From the NCBI RefSeq assembly GCF_030362795.1, contig NZ_JAUCBM010000012.1, forward strand, positions 24,350-88,349: a stretch of 64,000 nucleotides of DNA, written 5' to 3'. Shown one piece after another: positions 25,003 to 32,786 of the stretch; the stretch's first letter is position 1, and each line of letters begins with the position of its first letter. Both the position numbers and the translations under genes were made by a program. The notes beneath the pieces were generated by a model. That model saw nothing but the letters and a program-made list of their open reading frames with translations, made no database searches and was not told the origin of the DNA. The DNA comes from Pseudochrobactrum kiredjianiae (GTDB taxonomy: Bacteria; Pseudomonadota; Alphaproteobacteria; Rhizobiales; Rhizobiaceae).

Positions 25003-25258
25003 TGATATTTCAGGGGATAGTGCGCAGACAATCGCCGTAGGGCAGTTACGCGCATTCATTGAGCGCATTGAGCGTCTGAGTGAAGAAAAACAGACGGTTG
25101 CCGATGATATCAAGGTGGTTTTTGCGGAACTCAAAGCCAGTGGTTTCGACACTAAGGCCGTCCGCACCATCATCCGTTTACGCAAAAAAGAACCACATGA
25201 GCGCCAAGAAGAGCAGGCCATGATCCAGCTCTACATGGACGCGCTCGGCATGGAATGA
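24995..25258 (+). CDS. GapR-like DUF2312 protein
   Basis: 87 residues matching the GapR/DUF2312 family of alphaproteobacteria: N-terminal [48 protein letters not shown], then a [15 protein letters not shown] end. GapR binds overtwisted, AT-rich DNA ahead of replication forks in Caulobacter. Start 24995 lies inside the end of the ParB-like gene. Phage copies sit next to replication genes, as here, and may support phage DNA replication. Confidence 0.88.
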   Translation: MADDISGDSAQTIAVGQLRAFIERIERLSEEKQTVADDIKVVFAELKASGFDTKAVRTIIRLRKKEPHERQEEQAMIQLYMDALGME

Positions 25259-25268
25259 GGGGCAGGCC

Positions 25269-26609
25269 ATGACTCATGTTAATGATCCATATTCCGCTGC
25301 GCCCGCCAAGGCGAAAAGACCAGTTAAGGGCAAGCTGGCACCGGTAAAAACTTCAAAAGCGTTGAAATCTAAGCCTAAAGTAAAGGTGGTTGCTGAGCCG
25401 GAGTTTTATCCTGCACATCCGCTGGCTGATATGTTTCCGATGATTGATGAGCCGGAACGAATCTTGCTTGCGGATGATATTGCCGCGCATGGTCAGCATG
25501 AGCCAATATTGCTGTTGGAAGGCATGGTACTCGACGGTCGGAACCGGCAGTGGGCGTGCCGCCATGCCGGTGTGAAGCCGGTTTATGCTGATTATACCGG
25601 CGCGGATCCGCTGAACTTTGTGCTTTCCAAAAATTTGCACCGGCGGCACCTGACCGAAAGTCAGCGGGCAATGGTTGCCGCTTCCATTGTCGATTGGGAA
25701 CGTGGTGTAAATCAAAATACTGCAGGGACTGCAAATTTACCGACCCGTGCAGCGGCGGCAAAGCTGTCTATTTCAGAACGGGCAGTGAGTGCGGCGCGGC
25801 GTGTGCGCGACCACGGTGCACCGGAGTTGATTGACGCTATTCGTGCAGGCAAGGTTTCGATCCATGCCGGTGAGGCGCTGTCTGAGCTGCAGCACGAAGA
25901 ACAGTGCAAGATTGTTCGTCAAGAGCAGAAACAGATTGTCGCGAAGGCAAAGGAAATCCGCACGCATAAGCAGCGGGTGCGCCATGCGGCGCGCCTTATC
26001 AAGATGGAAGCCGTGGCGCGGCATGGCAGCGAAACCGCGCCGGATAAGGTTTTGCAGAAGTATCCTGTTATTTACGCGGATCCGCCTTGGAAATTTGGCG
26101 TGCGATCAGAGGTGACCGGACGCGAAAAGAGTGCGGAAAATCATTATCCGACAATGGATACGGCTGACATTTGCGCGTTGTTTGAGAAAATCGGCGATCC
26201 GGTTTCACAAGATGCGGTGCTTTTTCTCTGGGCAACCAATCCAATGTTGCCACAGGCTATGCAGGTCATGCAGGCATGGGGGTTCACTTATATTCACCAC
26301 TGGATCTGGGACAAGCAGGTCGCCGGTACCGGATATTGGGGGCGCGACCGACATGAGCTGCTGTTGATTGGCAGGCGTGGCGATGTGGCCGCGCCATTGA
26401 TGGGAACTCAACCGGAGACTGTTTATTGTGAGAAAAAGGGTAGGCATTCAGCCAAGCCTGCATATTTCGCGGAACATATTGAAAAATTTTATCCGGATAT
26501 CCCGAAGTTGGAAATCTTCTGTCGTTCAGCGCGTTCCGGTTGGGATGCCTGGGGCTATGAGGCGGGGGCTGTAGGTGATTCCCACGGCACGGTGTCTCAT
26601 GAGTACTGA
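25269..26609 (+). CDS. ParB domain fused to MT-A70 N6-adenine methyltransferase
   Basis: 446-residue two-domain protein. Residues 45-150 form a ParB-N domain (DEPERILLADDIAAHGQHEPILLLEGMVLDGRNR, then FVLSKNLHRRHLTESQRAM), followed by a helical HTH-like linker. Residues 260-440 are an MT-A70 class adenine methyltransferase with catalytic DPPW near residue 272 and FLWATNPMLPQAMQVM plus HELLLIGRRGD downstream. It probably methylates adenines in phage DNA. The ParB part presumably guides DNA binding. The N-terminal 45 residues are Lys/Ala/Pro-rich and disordered. Confidence 0.87.
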   Translation: MTHVNDPYSAAPAKAKRPVKGKLAPVKTSKALKSKPKVKVVAEPEFYPAHPLADMFPMIDEPERILLADDIAAHGQHEPILLLEGMVLDGRNRQWACRHAGVKPVYADYTGADPLNFVLSKNLHRRHLTESQRAMVAASIVDWERGVNQNTAGTANLPTRAAAAKLSISERAVSAARRVRDHGAPELIDAIRAGKVSIHAGEALSELQHEEQCKIVRQEQKQIVAKAKEIRTHKQRVRHAARLIKMEAVARHGSETAPDKVLQKYPVIYADPPWKFGVRSEVTGREKSAENHYPTMDTADICALFEKIGDPVSQDAVLFLWATNPMLPQAMQVMQAWGFTYIHHWIWDKQVAGTGYWGRDRHELLLIGRRGDVAAPLMGTQPETVYCEKKGRHSAKPAYFAEHIEKFYPDIPKLEIFCRSARSGWDAWGYEAGAVGDSHGTVSHEY

Positions 26610-27117
26610 AGCCATAGAACTACGGAAAACCAGAGACCGTCTGGCAGCGCTCAACGGGGCTGAATGGCTGTTATCGTCTGATGGTGTTGTTACCTCCGTC
26701 GAGGCGCGTACATCTGAGGGGCGAGCAGAAATTGCTCGTTTCCATGACGCTACGACACCGGATGAAATCGACTTTTTTGCCAATGCTCCGCACATGGTGG
26801 CGTTTCTCTTGCGGCTTGTTGATCGGGCGATAGCGGCGGCGCGACAGGGCAGGCTACAGACACCGGCACAGGCGCGGGGCAAGGCCGTCAATTATGCGGC
26901 AGAGGCTGCCATGAAATGCGGTGAGGCTGCGTTTCTGGTGTTTTTAGAGCAACGGCACGGCTTGGAGCGGCCATTAACAGATGACCGGGCGGCGCAGAAG
27001 TTACGCTCGCTACTGCGCGTCACATCCAGAAAAGAATTGAACAATGACAGTGCGGCAGCTGAGCGGTGGCGCACGTTGCGGGCTGACTATGAGGCATGGC
27101 GAAAGGCGGGGCAATGA
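26599..27117 (+). CDS. hypothetical phage early protein
   Basis: 172-residue soluble protein, not recognised. Composition is Ala/Arg/Glu-rich with predicted helices. The start at 26599 overlaps the methyltransferase end by 11 bases, and its stop overlaps the next ATG (ATGA at 27114). The coupling places it in the same replication operon. No motif was found. Confidence 0.6.
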   Translation: MSTEAIELRKTRDRLAALNGAEWLLSSDGVVTSVEARTSEGRAEIARFHDATTPDEIDFFANAPHMVAFLLRLVDRAIAAARQGRLQTPAQARGKAVNYAAEAAMKCGEAAFLVFLEQRHGLERPLTDDRAAQKLRSLLRVTSRKELNNDSAAAERWRTLRADYEAWRKAGQ

Positions 27118-27329
27118 GTGATCCGGTAAACAATCCAAAGCATTACAATAGCCATCCGTCTGGTGTGGAGTGCATCACCATTACTGAGCATATGGGTTTT
27201 AACCTTGGGAATGCCATGAAATACATCTGGCGAGCAGATGAGAAGAATGACGCGATTGAAGATTTGCAAAAGGCACGTTGGTATATTGAGCGTGAGCTGT
27301 CTCTACGTGCAAGGAGGGCAGCGAAATGA
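27114..27329 (+). CDS. DUF3310 protein (T7 gp1.7-like)
   Basis: 71 residues covering the DUF3310 pattern NPKHYNSHPSGVECITITEH, then GFNLGNAMKYIWRADEK and DLQKARWYIERELS. The family includes the T7 nucleotide kinase gp1.7, but many members lack demonstrated activity. It is coupled on both sides by ATGA overlaps. A role in nucleotide metabolism during phage replication is plausible. Confidence 0.82.
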   Translation: MSDPVNNPKHYNSHPSGVECITITEHMGFNLGNAMKYIWRADEKNDAIEDLQKARWYIERELSLRARRAAK

Positions 27330-28540
27330 GCGGTGGCTCTCGTGCATGGTCATGGCGCCATGCTTTCTCAACAGCCAGCCTGCCAGCAACGACAAAGCAT
27401 GTCTTACATACACTCGGCATGTTCATGAATGAGGTGGGTGAGGGCTGTTATCCGTCCGTTGCGGATATTTGCCGCTATAGCGGTTTGGATAAGAAAACAG
27501 TCCTGAAGCATCTGGGTGTTGCCCGTGATGCTGGATGGATTGCTGTCTCACAGCACGGCTATCGTGGCCAGAAATGGAAGCGGCAGGAATATGCTGCCTG
27601 CTGGCCGGAGCGTGACCTGATTGCTGCCTGTGCACCAGCAGAACAGATTGAAGGCGGTGGAGCAATTCCACCACCTTGCATGGATAAGGTGGTGGAATTG
27701 GTTCCCGAAGGTGGTGGAATTGAGGGATCAAAGGTGGTGGAGCAGCTCCACCAAGATAAGACCAGTCCAATAACCACTCCAATAACCAGTCCAATCGAGA
27801 GAGGCGTGCGCGAAGAAAATTCGAATTCAGAAAAGCAGGAAGATCGAAAATCCCTTGAGCGTTCGTTTTGGAAAATCGTCAAGGATTGGCCTCAAATCGA
27901 GGGCATGCCGAAAGACAAATGGTTGGCAGCTTGGATGCGGCTCACACCGGAGGAACGTGTAGAAGCTGCTGAAAAGCGGGATGCTTGGCTTGCCCTGCTC
28001 AAAACGAACAAACGGGATAATGTTCCTGTTCCTGAGACTTATTTCCGTGAAAAGCTTTGGAAAGACGTACCTGAGAGCCTGCTCAAATCATCTCAGGGTG
28101 ATGGTTTAGACGGTCGGGTGAAAGCTCCAGCGTTTGGAAATATGTGGGCTGCGAATGTCTATCGGGAGCTCTGGGCTGGAGCCACAGCACCACAATCATT
28201 GGATAATTACGATCAAAAACTTGTCGATGACGGGCGGTATTCAGCTGAACATATCTTGCTCGGCAAAGAAGCAAGATACGGCTTTCCGAATGTGAATATG
28301 CTGTTTGATCGTGCAACAGCCTTTCGAGGTTTGCTTGTTACGGCTGATTTGAAGCCTGTTTCTAACGCTATGGTTCCTGTGTTGGTAGGTGGTGACGTCT
28401 GGCATGAATTGCAGGATGAGCATGCCAAACGGGGCTGGCCTTGGTTTCCGAAGCCCGGAAAGCAAACGCATGTCTGGTTACCGAACGGTGTTGCCGGTCT
28501 GAATGAGATACAGAAACTTTGGCAAGGATTGGACAAATGA
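27326..28540 (+). CDS. replication-initiator-like helix-turn-helix protein
   Basis: 404 residues. The N-terminal winged helix (residues 15-75: KHVLHTLGMFMNEVGEGCYPSVADICRYSGLDKKTVLKHLGVARDAGWI) is typical of phage replication (lambda O-like) proteins. A linker of about 60 residues follows (about 110-170), rich in Gly, Pro and Thr. The C-terminal region is helical, with no helicase motif. The linker DNA contains out-of-frame 15-bp repeats best explained as iterons, which supports an initiator role by analogy to lambda O. It overlaps the neighbours on both sides. Confidence 0.72.
   Translation: MSGGSRAWSWRHAFSTASLPATTKHVLHTLGMFMNEVGEGCYPSVADICRYSGLDKKTVLKHLGVARDAGWIAVSQHGYRGQKWKRQEYAACWPERDLIAACAPAEQIEGGGAIPPPCMDKVVELVPEGGGIEGSKVVEQLHQDKTSPITTPITSPIERGVREENSNSEKQEDRKSLERSFWKIVKDWPQIEGMPKDKWLAAWMRLTPEERVEAAEKRDAWLALLKTNKRDNVPVPETYFREKLWKDVPESLLKSSQGDGLDGRVKAPAFGNMWAANVYRELWAGATAPQSLDNYDQKLVDDGRYSAEHILLGKEARYGFPNVNMLFDRATAFRGLLVTADLKPVSNAMVPVLVGGDVWHELQDEHAKRGWPWFPKPGKQTHVWLPNGVAGLNEIQKLWQGLDK
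27651..27796 (+). other. candidate phage replication origin: iterons plus 12-mer repeats
   Basis: Copies of AAGGTGGTGGAATTG occur at 27651 (degenerate), 27662-27677 (inverted), 27686-27701, 27708-27723 and 27731-27746 (degenerate end), with the last three at 22-23-bp steps. They are read in different frames by the gene that contains them (K-V-V-E versus E-G-G-G), so it is the DNA that is conserved. Directly after come three tandem 12-mers ACCAGTCCAATA (27761-27796). Iterons followed by short repeats inside an initiator gene are the lambda ori design. Confidence 0.6.
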
Positions 28541-29196
28541 TGATGCTGGATAAGAGACTTATTGAGCAGGCAGAGCACATTGATCTTTCCCGCTGCTATA
28601 AAAAAAGCGACCGGATTATTTCACAGCGCCGGATACGTGACAGTGGAATCGCCAAGCTTTCAGTACGTGCTGAGAGTGATGCCCCATGGCTTGTGTTGAA
28701 AGTGATGACCGGTCGTGAGTTGGAAGTTGGAGAAATGCTGCAAAAAGCGGATGTCGAATCTCTTGTGCCGATGAAAATGGGCAAGGAAATTCGCCGCCGC
28801 CGCTTTGTTACTCCCGCTCGTAAGGAGCCTGTTTTTATCGGTTACCTCTTTGCACGTTGTATTATTTCTAACGATACAATGGCGGCTTTATTGGGCTTTA
28901 ATCATGTGACCGGCATACTTGGTGGATATGAGAAACCATATCTTGTGGCGGCAAGAAATGTCTTATCTTTCAATGAGAAAGCCAATGAAGGTCATTTTGA
29001 TTATGAAGTTCCTCATGCAGTGTATCGCAGAGGTATGAAGGTGGTTGTCAAAGATGGAATCTTTGCAGGATCTCGGGGAGAGATCATCTCAGGCGGAAGT
29101 GATGGAAAAGGCACTGCGGTTGTGGGAGTGCATTTTTTAGGCGGTCTGACACCTGTAATCATGCCCCTTGCTATTCTTGAGCCTTTGTGTGCGTAA
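28537..29196 (+). CDS. NusG-like phage transcription antiterminator
   Basis: 219-residue NusG/RfaH-family protein. A roughly 50-residue N-terminal extension precedes the NGN domain (PWLVLKVMTGRELEVGEMLQKADVESLVPM, then EPVFIGYLFARCII and VTGILGG). A C-terminal KOW segment follows (GMKVVVKDGIFAGSRGEIIS). NusG paralogues bind RNA polymerase and suppress pausing or termination. The start overlaps the replication gene stop (ATGA). It is the last early gene, directly before a structured spacer and a terminator that guard the late operon, so it probably acts as the late antiterminator (Q analogue). Confidence 0.85.
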   Translation: MMMLDKRLIEQAEHIDLSRCYKKSDRIISQRRIRDSGIAKLSVRAESDAPWLVLKVMTGRELEVGEMLQKADVESLVPMKMGKEIRRRRFVTPARKEPVFIGYLFARCIISNDTMAALLGFNHVTGILGGYEKPYLVAARNVLSFNEKANEGHFDYEVPHAVYRRGMKVVVKDGIFAGSRGEIISGGSDGKGTAVVGVHFLGGLTPVIMPLAILEPLCA

Positions 29197-29206
29197 TGCC
29201 CTCACG

Positions 29207-29330
29207 GATGATCCGATGATCCTGTAGTGAGCCTCTGAGAACGCCTAGACAGCGGGAACGTAAGTTCTGAGGTTGGTACGCCGGTCGGACCCTTACTCTG
29301 AAAGTCTCAACATGAGACACCGATTCAGAG
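29207..29330 (+). ncRNA. structured leader between the NusG-like gene and the late operon
   Basis: Non-coding stretch with a tandem 8-mer GATGATCC (29207-29222). A stem CCTC..AGAAC / GTTCT-GAGG spans 29232-29272. A two-step hairpin CTCTGAA-A-GTCTC / GAGAC-N5-TTCAGAG spans 29296-29330. None has a U-tract. It is probably a cis-acting RNA (put/nut-like) or small RNA. The pairing is seen; the role is inferred. Confidence 0.4.
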
Positions 29331-29369
29331 CCAGTGCGTAAGCTATGTCTTGAAGTTACCAATCTCATT

Positions 29370-29395
29370 GAGCGCCGATTTGGCGCTCTTTCTAT
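29370..29395 (+). terminator. intrinsic terminator before the late operon
   Basis: GAGCGCC-GATTT-GGCGCTC (29370-29388) followed by TTTCT. It lies 26 bases before the first late gene and would block late transcription unless antiterminated. Confidence 0.8.
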
Positions 29396-29414
29396 TTGTA
29401 TAGGGTAGATGCTC

Positions 29415-29984
29415 ATGTCGATCATTTCTGTGAAGTGGGCTGATAATCATCTGACTAAGTTCGGAACCAAGATTGATCAGTTGAAGACGACCTTTCCGAA
29501 GGTCTTACCACGCATCGTCAATCAGGTTGGCAACAGGGCAAAAACGCAAGTTGTTCGCAATCTGACGAAACAGACCGGTTTGCCGCGTAAGACTATTGTT
29601 GAGGCAATTGGCAATCCATCTGCGGCACGTTTTGGCAAGCTATCCTATGAAATGGTGACACGGGGCGGCAATGTTCGTCTGAAGTATCTGGACCCCAAGG
29701 AAACGCGCAAAGGTGTTTCTGCTAAGCCTTTTGGCAAGCGGACACTGTTTAGCGGCACGTTTATGATGGGTGGCAAGTTTCCTAACCGTAAGGATGTCGG
29801 TAAGTTTGAAGGGCATGTAATGTTCCGCAACAGATCAAGCGGACGGCAATATAGTGTTGTTCGCTCCGGTGTCGTTATCCCTCAGGAAATGACTTCTGGT
29901 GCAACCTCCGCAGCGTTCGAGAGAACAGCAGCCCCTTTGCTTCAGCAGCGTGTAGAAGCGGCGCTTCGCAAGCTGGTACCATGA
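29415..29984 (+). CDS. phage minor tail protein Z-like
   Basis: 189-residue basic protein resembling prophage minor tail protein Z (lambda gpZ family), which completes tails at the head-proximal end. The landmarks are the NQVGNRAKTQVVRNLTKQTGLPRKTIVE region near residue 38 and a conserved GxFPN-type middle (MMGGKFPNRKDVGKFEGHVMFRN). Starts at 29409 or 29415 are possible; GGGTAG upstream favours 29415. The location before the terminase genes is unusual relative to lambda or P2. Confidence 0.68.
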   Translation: MSIISVKWADNHLTKFGTKIDQLKTTFPKVLPRIVNQVGNRAKTQVVRNLTKQTGLPRKTIVEAIGNPSAARFGKLSYEMVTRGGNVRLKYLDPKETRKGVSAKPFGKRTLFSGTFMMGGKFPNRKDVGKFEGHVMFRNRSSGRQYSVVRSGVVIPQEMTSGATSAAFERTAAPLLQQRVEAALRKLVP

Positions 29985-30140
29985 GACCGAAGCCATTTTG
30001 AAAGGGCGGGCAGTATGCCCCCCTCGGTTGGGTCCTTCTTCAGACCCTTGCCCTTAGCGGGTAGGCGCGACTGCGGGATTTCGCTCTGTGTGAAATTTTA
30101 CAAGGGGATTCCACCGCCCTTTGAATGGAATCGGAATCAC

Positions 30141-30872
30141 ATGGCTAAAAGCTATTCTGATGAGCTGCGCCTTCAGGTTGTTGCCTTCATCAATGAGGGG
30201 CATACTGTTCGGCAAGCTGCCGAAAAGTTTGGTGTGAGTCCGAGCTTCGCGGCGAAAACGCACAAAAAGCATTCAGAGCAGGCGGCTATACCACTGTTAG
30301 CTGAGGTGGAACCGGCAGTAGAACCTGAACCATCCTTTACGGATGCAGAAATTACAGCCTCTGACCTCGCTGAAATGTTCGGTGTCTCAAAGCGGTCGAT
30401 CTCCGATTTTGCTGAGCGTGGAATCATCGTGAAGACAGGTCGGAATCGCTTTTCCTTACAAAAGTCTGTTCATCTCTATTGTGACCACCTGCGCGGGATC
30501 GCAGCAGGGCGCGGCGGCGACAATGCTGATGCTCTAACCGTGGAGCGTGCGCGATTAGCTGCAGAGCAGGCCGATAATGTGGCGATGAAAAATGCTGTTC
30601 TGCGCCGTGAGATGGTGGCTATCTCAGATGTTCGAAATGAATGGGTGACGATAGGCAGGCGACTGCGCAATGAGATGATGTCCGTTCCATCCCGTTGTCG
30701 CCAGATGCTGCCGCATCTCACTACGTTTGATGTTGATTTAATCGACAAGGAAATCAGAGCCGCACTGACCGGGCTGGGTGTAAAAGACAATGACAGCGCT
30801 GACGACATTGCGGAAGGCTCTGTGGGAATGCCTGACACCGCCGCCGAAACTGAAGCTCTCGGATTGGATTGA
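30141..30872 (+). CDS. terS: terminase small subunit-like (Nu1-type)
   Basis: 243 residues. An N-terminal HTH of the transposase-like type (SYSDELRLQVVAFINEGHTVRQAAEKFGVS) is followed, after an acidic linker, by a Nu1-like winged helix (ASDLAEMFGVSKRSISDFAERGIIVKTGRNRFSLQKSV). The C-terminal region is helical and fits DNA recognition during packaging. The ATG at 30141 is preceded by CGGAATCAC. The 3' end overlaps the large-subunit gene by 83 bases. The upstream spacer (29985-30140) has small GC hairpins such as GGGTC-N8-GACCC. Confidence 0.78.
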   Translation: MAKSYSDELRLQVVAFINEGHTVRQAAEKFGVSPSFAAKTHKKHSEQAAIPLLAEVEPAVEPEPSFTDAEITASDLAEMFGVSKRSISDFAERGIIVKTGRNRFSLQKSVHLYCDHLRGIAAGRGGDNADALTVERARLAAEQADNVAMKNAVLRREMVAISDVRNEWVTIGRRLRNEMMSVPSRCRQMLPHLTTFDVDLIDKEIRAALTGLGVKDNDSADDIAEGSVGMPDTAAETEALGLD

Positions 30873-32589
30873 GCAGACAGTTTATTTGCCGGAAGGCGTT
30901 TCATCTCTGACAGGTAAGGTACGCCTCTGGCCACCACAGCGGGAAATAGCGGATGCTATCGGCGATGCAGCATTGGAGCGAGTAACACTCGTCAAGCCTG
31001 TGCGTGTCGGCTTTACCACTTTGCTGACCAGTGCCATGGCCAGTTACTGTTCGAATGATCCGTCACCGATTTTGTCTTTGTTACCGACTGAGGCTGACTG
31101 CCGCGACTATATGGTTTCGGATGTTGAACCGATCTTTGATGCGTCACCGGATCTGCATGGTTTGTTGACGGGGGACACGGATGAGGGCGGTAGAAATACA
31201 CTTCTCTCCCGTCGCTTTCCCGGTGGTTTTCTAAAGGTGATTGCTGCGAAAGCACCGCGTAACCTTCGCCGTCACAATGTTCGCATCCTGTTTATTGATG
31301 AAGCGGACGGCATGACGGCAACAAAAGAAGGGTCACCAATCCTTCTGGCAGAACGCCGAACCTTGTCTTTTGCAGATCGCAAGATCGTCATGGGGTCTAC
31401 ACCGGTCTATGAAGAAACCAGCCATGTGCTGCAGGCTTATGAGCAATCAGATAAACGTATCTATGAGGTACCCTGTCCTGAGTGCGGTCATTTTCATGAG
31501 ATCCAATGGGCAGATATTCAATGGCCTGAAGGTGAGCCAGAAAAAGCGCATTATATCTGCCGTGATTGTGGCTCCGTTATTGATGAGCGTCATAAGCCGG
31601 AAATGGTGGCGAATGGCCGATGGCGTGCCTTGCGACCGGAAATTAAGGATCATGCGGGCTTCAGGATGAATGCCCTGATATCGCTTTTACCAAATGCTTC
31701 ATGGGGACGTTTGGCTAAGGAGTTTGTCGGCGCGAAGAATGATCCTTCGAAACTACAGACCTTTATCAATACAATCCTTGCCCAAGGCTGGAAGGAAAGC
31801 ACGGATGAGCTGGATGATCTCGAGCTTGCAAGTCGGGCTGAGGATTTCAGTCTTTGTATTGATGGTGATCTAGGTACGACTGGTATCCCGATTCAGGTTC
31901 TCATAATTACGGCAGGCGTTGACGTTCAGGATGATCGTTTAGAAGTCACCTTCATCGGTTGGGATAAAGAGGGTATTCCCTATGCTCTAGGACAATCAGT
32001 GATCTGGGGACGTTACGATGATCATACAACGTGGTCAGAGCTTCACGTCACGCTCAATACCGAGTGGGATCATCCGCTTGGCGGCAAGATTAAAGTTGAA
32101 GCCACCTGCATCGACAGTTCGGACGGTGAAACGATGGAAACGGTCTATCGTTTCGCTTTCCCACGCTTCCGCAGACGCATTTATGCAATCAAAGGTGTTG
32201 GCGGTAACCGGCCATGGATTGAGAAATCCAAATCAACAGTGAAGGGCGGCAAGCTTTTCATCGTCGGTGTTGACGGGATCAAAAGTCATATTTTCGGACG
32301 TCTTGCACGGGCGAACTCAATGCGGTTTTCGAAGGCCTTGCCTGATGTCTGGTTTGAGCAGCTGGTTGGGGAACAATTGGTCGTTAAGTATTCACGTGGG
32401 CAACCAGTCCGGCAATTTGTTCCGGTACCTGGACGACGACATGAGGCGCTTGATTGTACGGTTTACGCCTTTGCTGCCCGCCAGATGGTGAATGCGAATT
32501 GGGCACATCGTGAAGGTGAGTTGTCGACACCACCTGAAACCAAACCGGTTTCGAAACTGCCAGAAATAGCACAATCGGAGTGGCTGTAG
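30790..32589 (+). CDS. terL: terminase large subunit, GpA family
   Basis: 599-residue packaging motor and nuclease. A degenerate Walker A (KPVRVGFTT, residues 69-77) and Walker B with catalytic carboxylate (ILFIDEAD, D170-E171) mark the ATPase. A zinc-binding insert CPECGHFHEIQW..CRDCG occurs near residues 230-260, as in GpA members. The C-terminal nuclease domain opens ITAGVDVQDDRLEV near residue 375 and ends HEALDCTVYAFAA. Normal family length. It starts within terS, in another frame. Confidence 0.95.
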   Translation: MTALTTLRKALWECLTPPPKLKLSDWIEQTVYLPEGVSSLTGKVRLWPPQREIADAIGDAALERVTLVKPVRVGFTTLLTSAMASYCSNDPSPILSLLPTEADCRDYMVSDVEPIFDASPDLHGLLTGDTDEGGRNTLLSRRFPGGFLKVIAAKAPRNLRRHNVRILFIDEADGMTATKEGSPILLAERRTLSFADRKIVMGSTPVYEETSHVLQAYEQSDKRIYEVPCPECGHFHEIQWADIQWPEGEPEKAHYICRDCGSVIDERHKPEMVANGRWRALRPEIKDHAGFRMNALISLLPNASWGRLAKEFVGAKNDPSKLQTFINTILAQGWKESTDELDDLELASRAEDFSLCIDGDLGTTGIPIQVLIITAGVDVQDDRLEVTFIGWDKEGIPYALGQSVIWGRYDDHTTWSELHVTLNTEWDHPLGGKIKVEATCIDSSDGETMETVYRFAFPRFRRRIYAIKGVGGNRPWIEKSKSTVKGGKLFIVGVDGIKSHIFGRLARANSMRFSKALPDVWFEQLVGEQLVVKYSRGQPVRQFVPVPGRRHEALDCTVYAFAARQMVNANWAHREGELSTPPETKPVSKLPEIAQSEWL

Positions 32590-32591
32590 AT

Positions 32592-32786
32592 ATGGCGTCT
32601 ATTGATGATCAGATAGCTGCACTCGAAGATGCAATTCTTACGGGTGCTAAGAAAGTCGTTTTCCATTCAGGCGGCACCCGCCGTGAGGTGGAATATCATT
32701 CTCTTAAAGATATGCGAGAGGCGCTGGCTGATCTGAGATCACGCAAGCAAGGCCGTTCGCGTATCATATTGGCGGCGTTAGACTAA
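32592..32786 (+). CDS. gpW-like head-tail joining protein
   Basis: 64-residue protein of the lambda gpW type (IDDQIAALEDAILTGAKKVVFHSGGTRREVEYHS), which stabilises packaged heads and links portal and tail. It overlaps the portal start by one base (TAATG). Start 32592 follows the terL stop closely. Confidence 0.82.
   Translation: MASIDDQIAALEDAILTGAKKVVFHSGGTRREVEYHSLKDMREALADLRSRKQGRSRIILAALD

Noticed and set aside
27761..27796. 12-bp tandem repeat considered as a CRISPR-like or satellite array
   Set aside because: Only three units without spacers, in frame with a coding gene (T-S-P-I repeats); better explained as part of the origin or as a protein linker.
29985..30140. Small hairpins before terS considered as a terminator
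   Set aside because: Stems are short, no T-tract follows, and the late genes on both sides are clearly one transcription unit.
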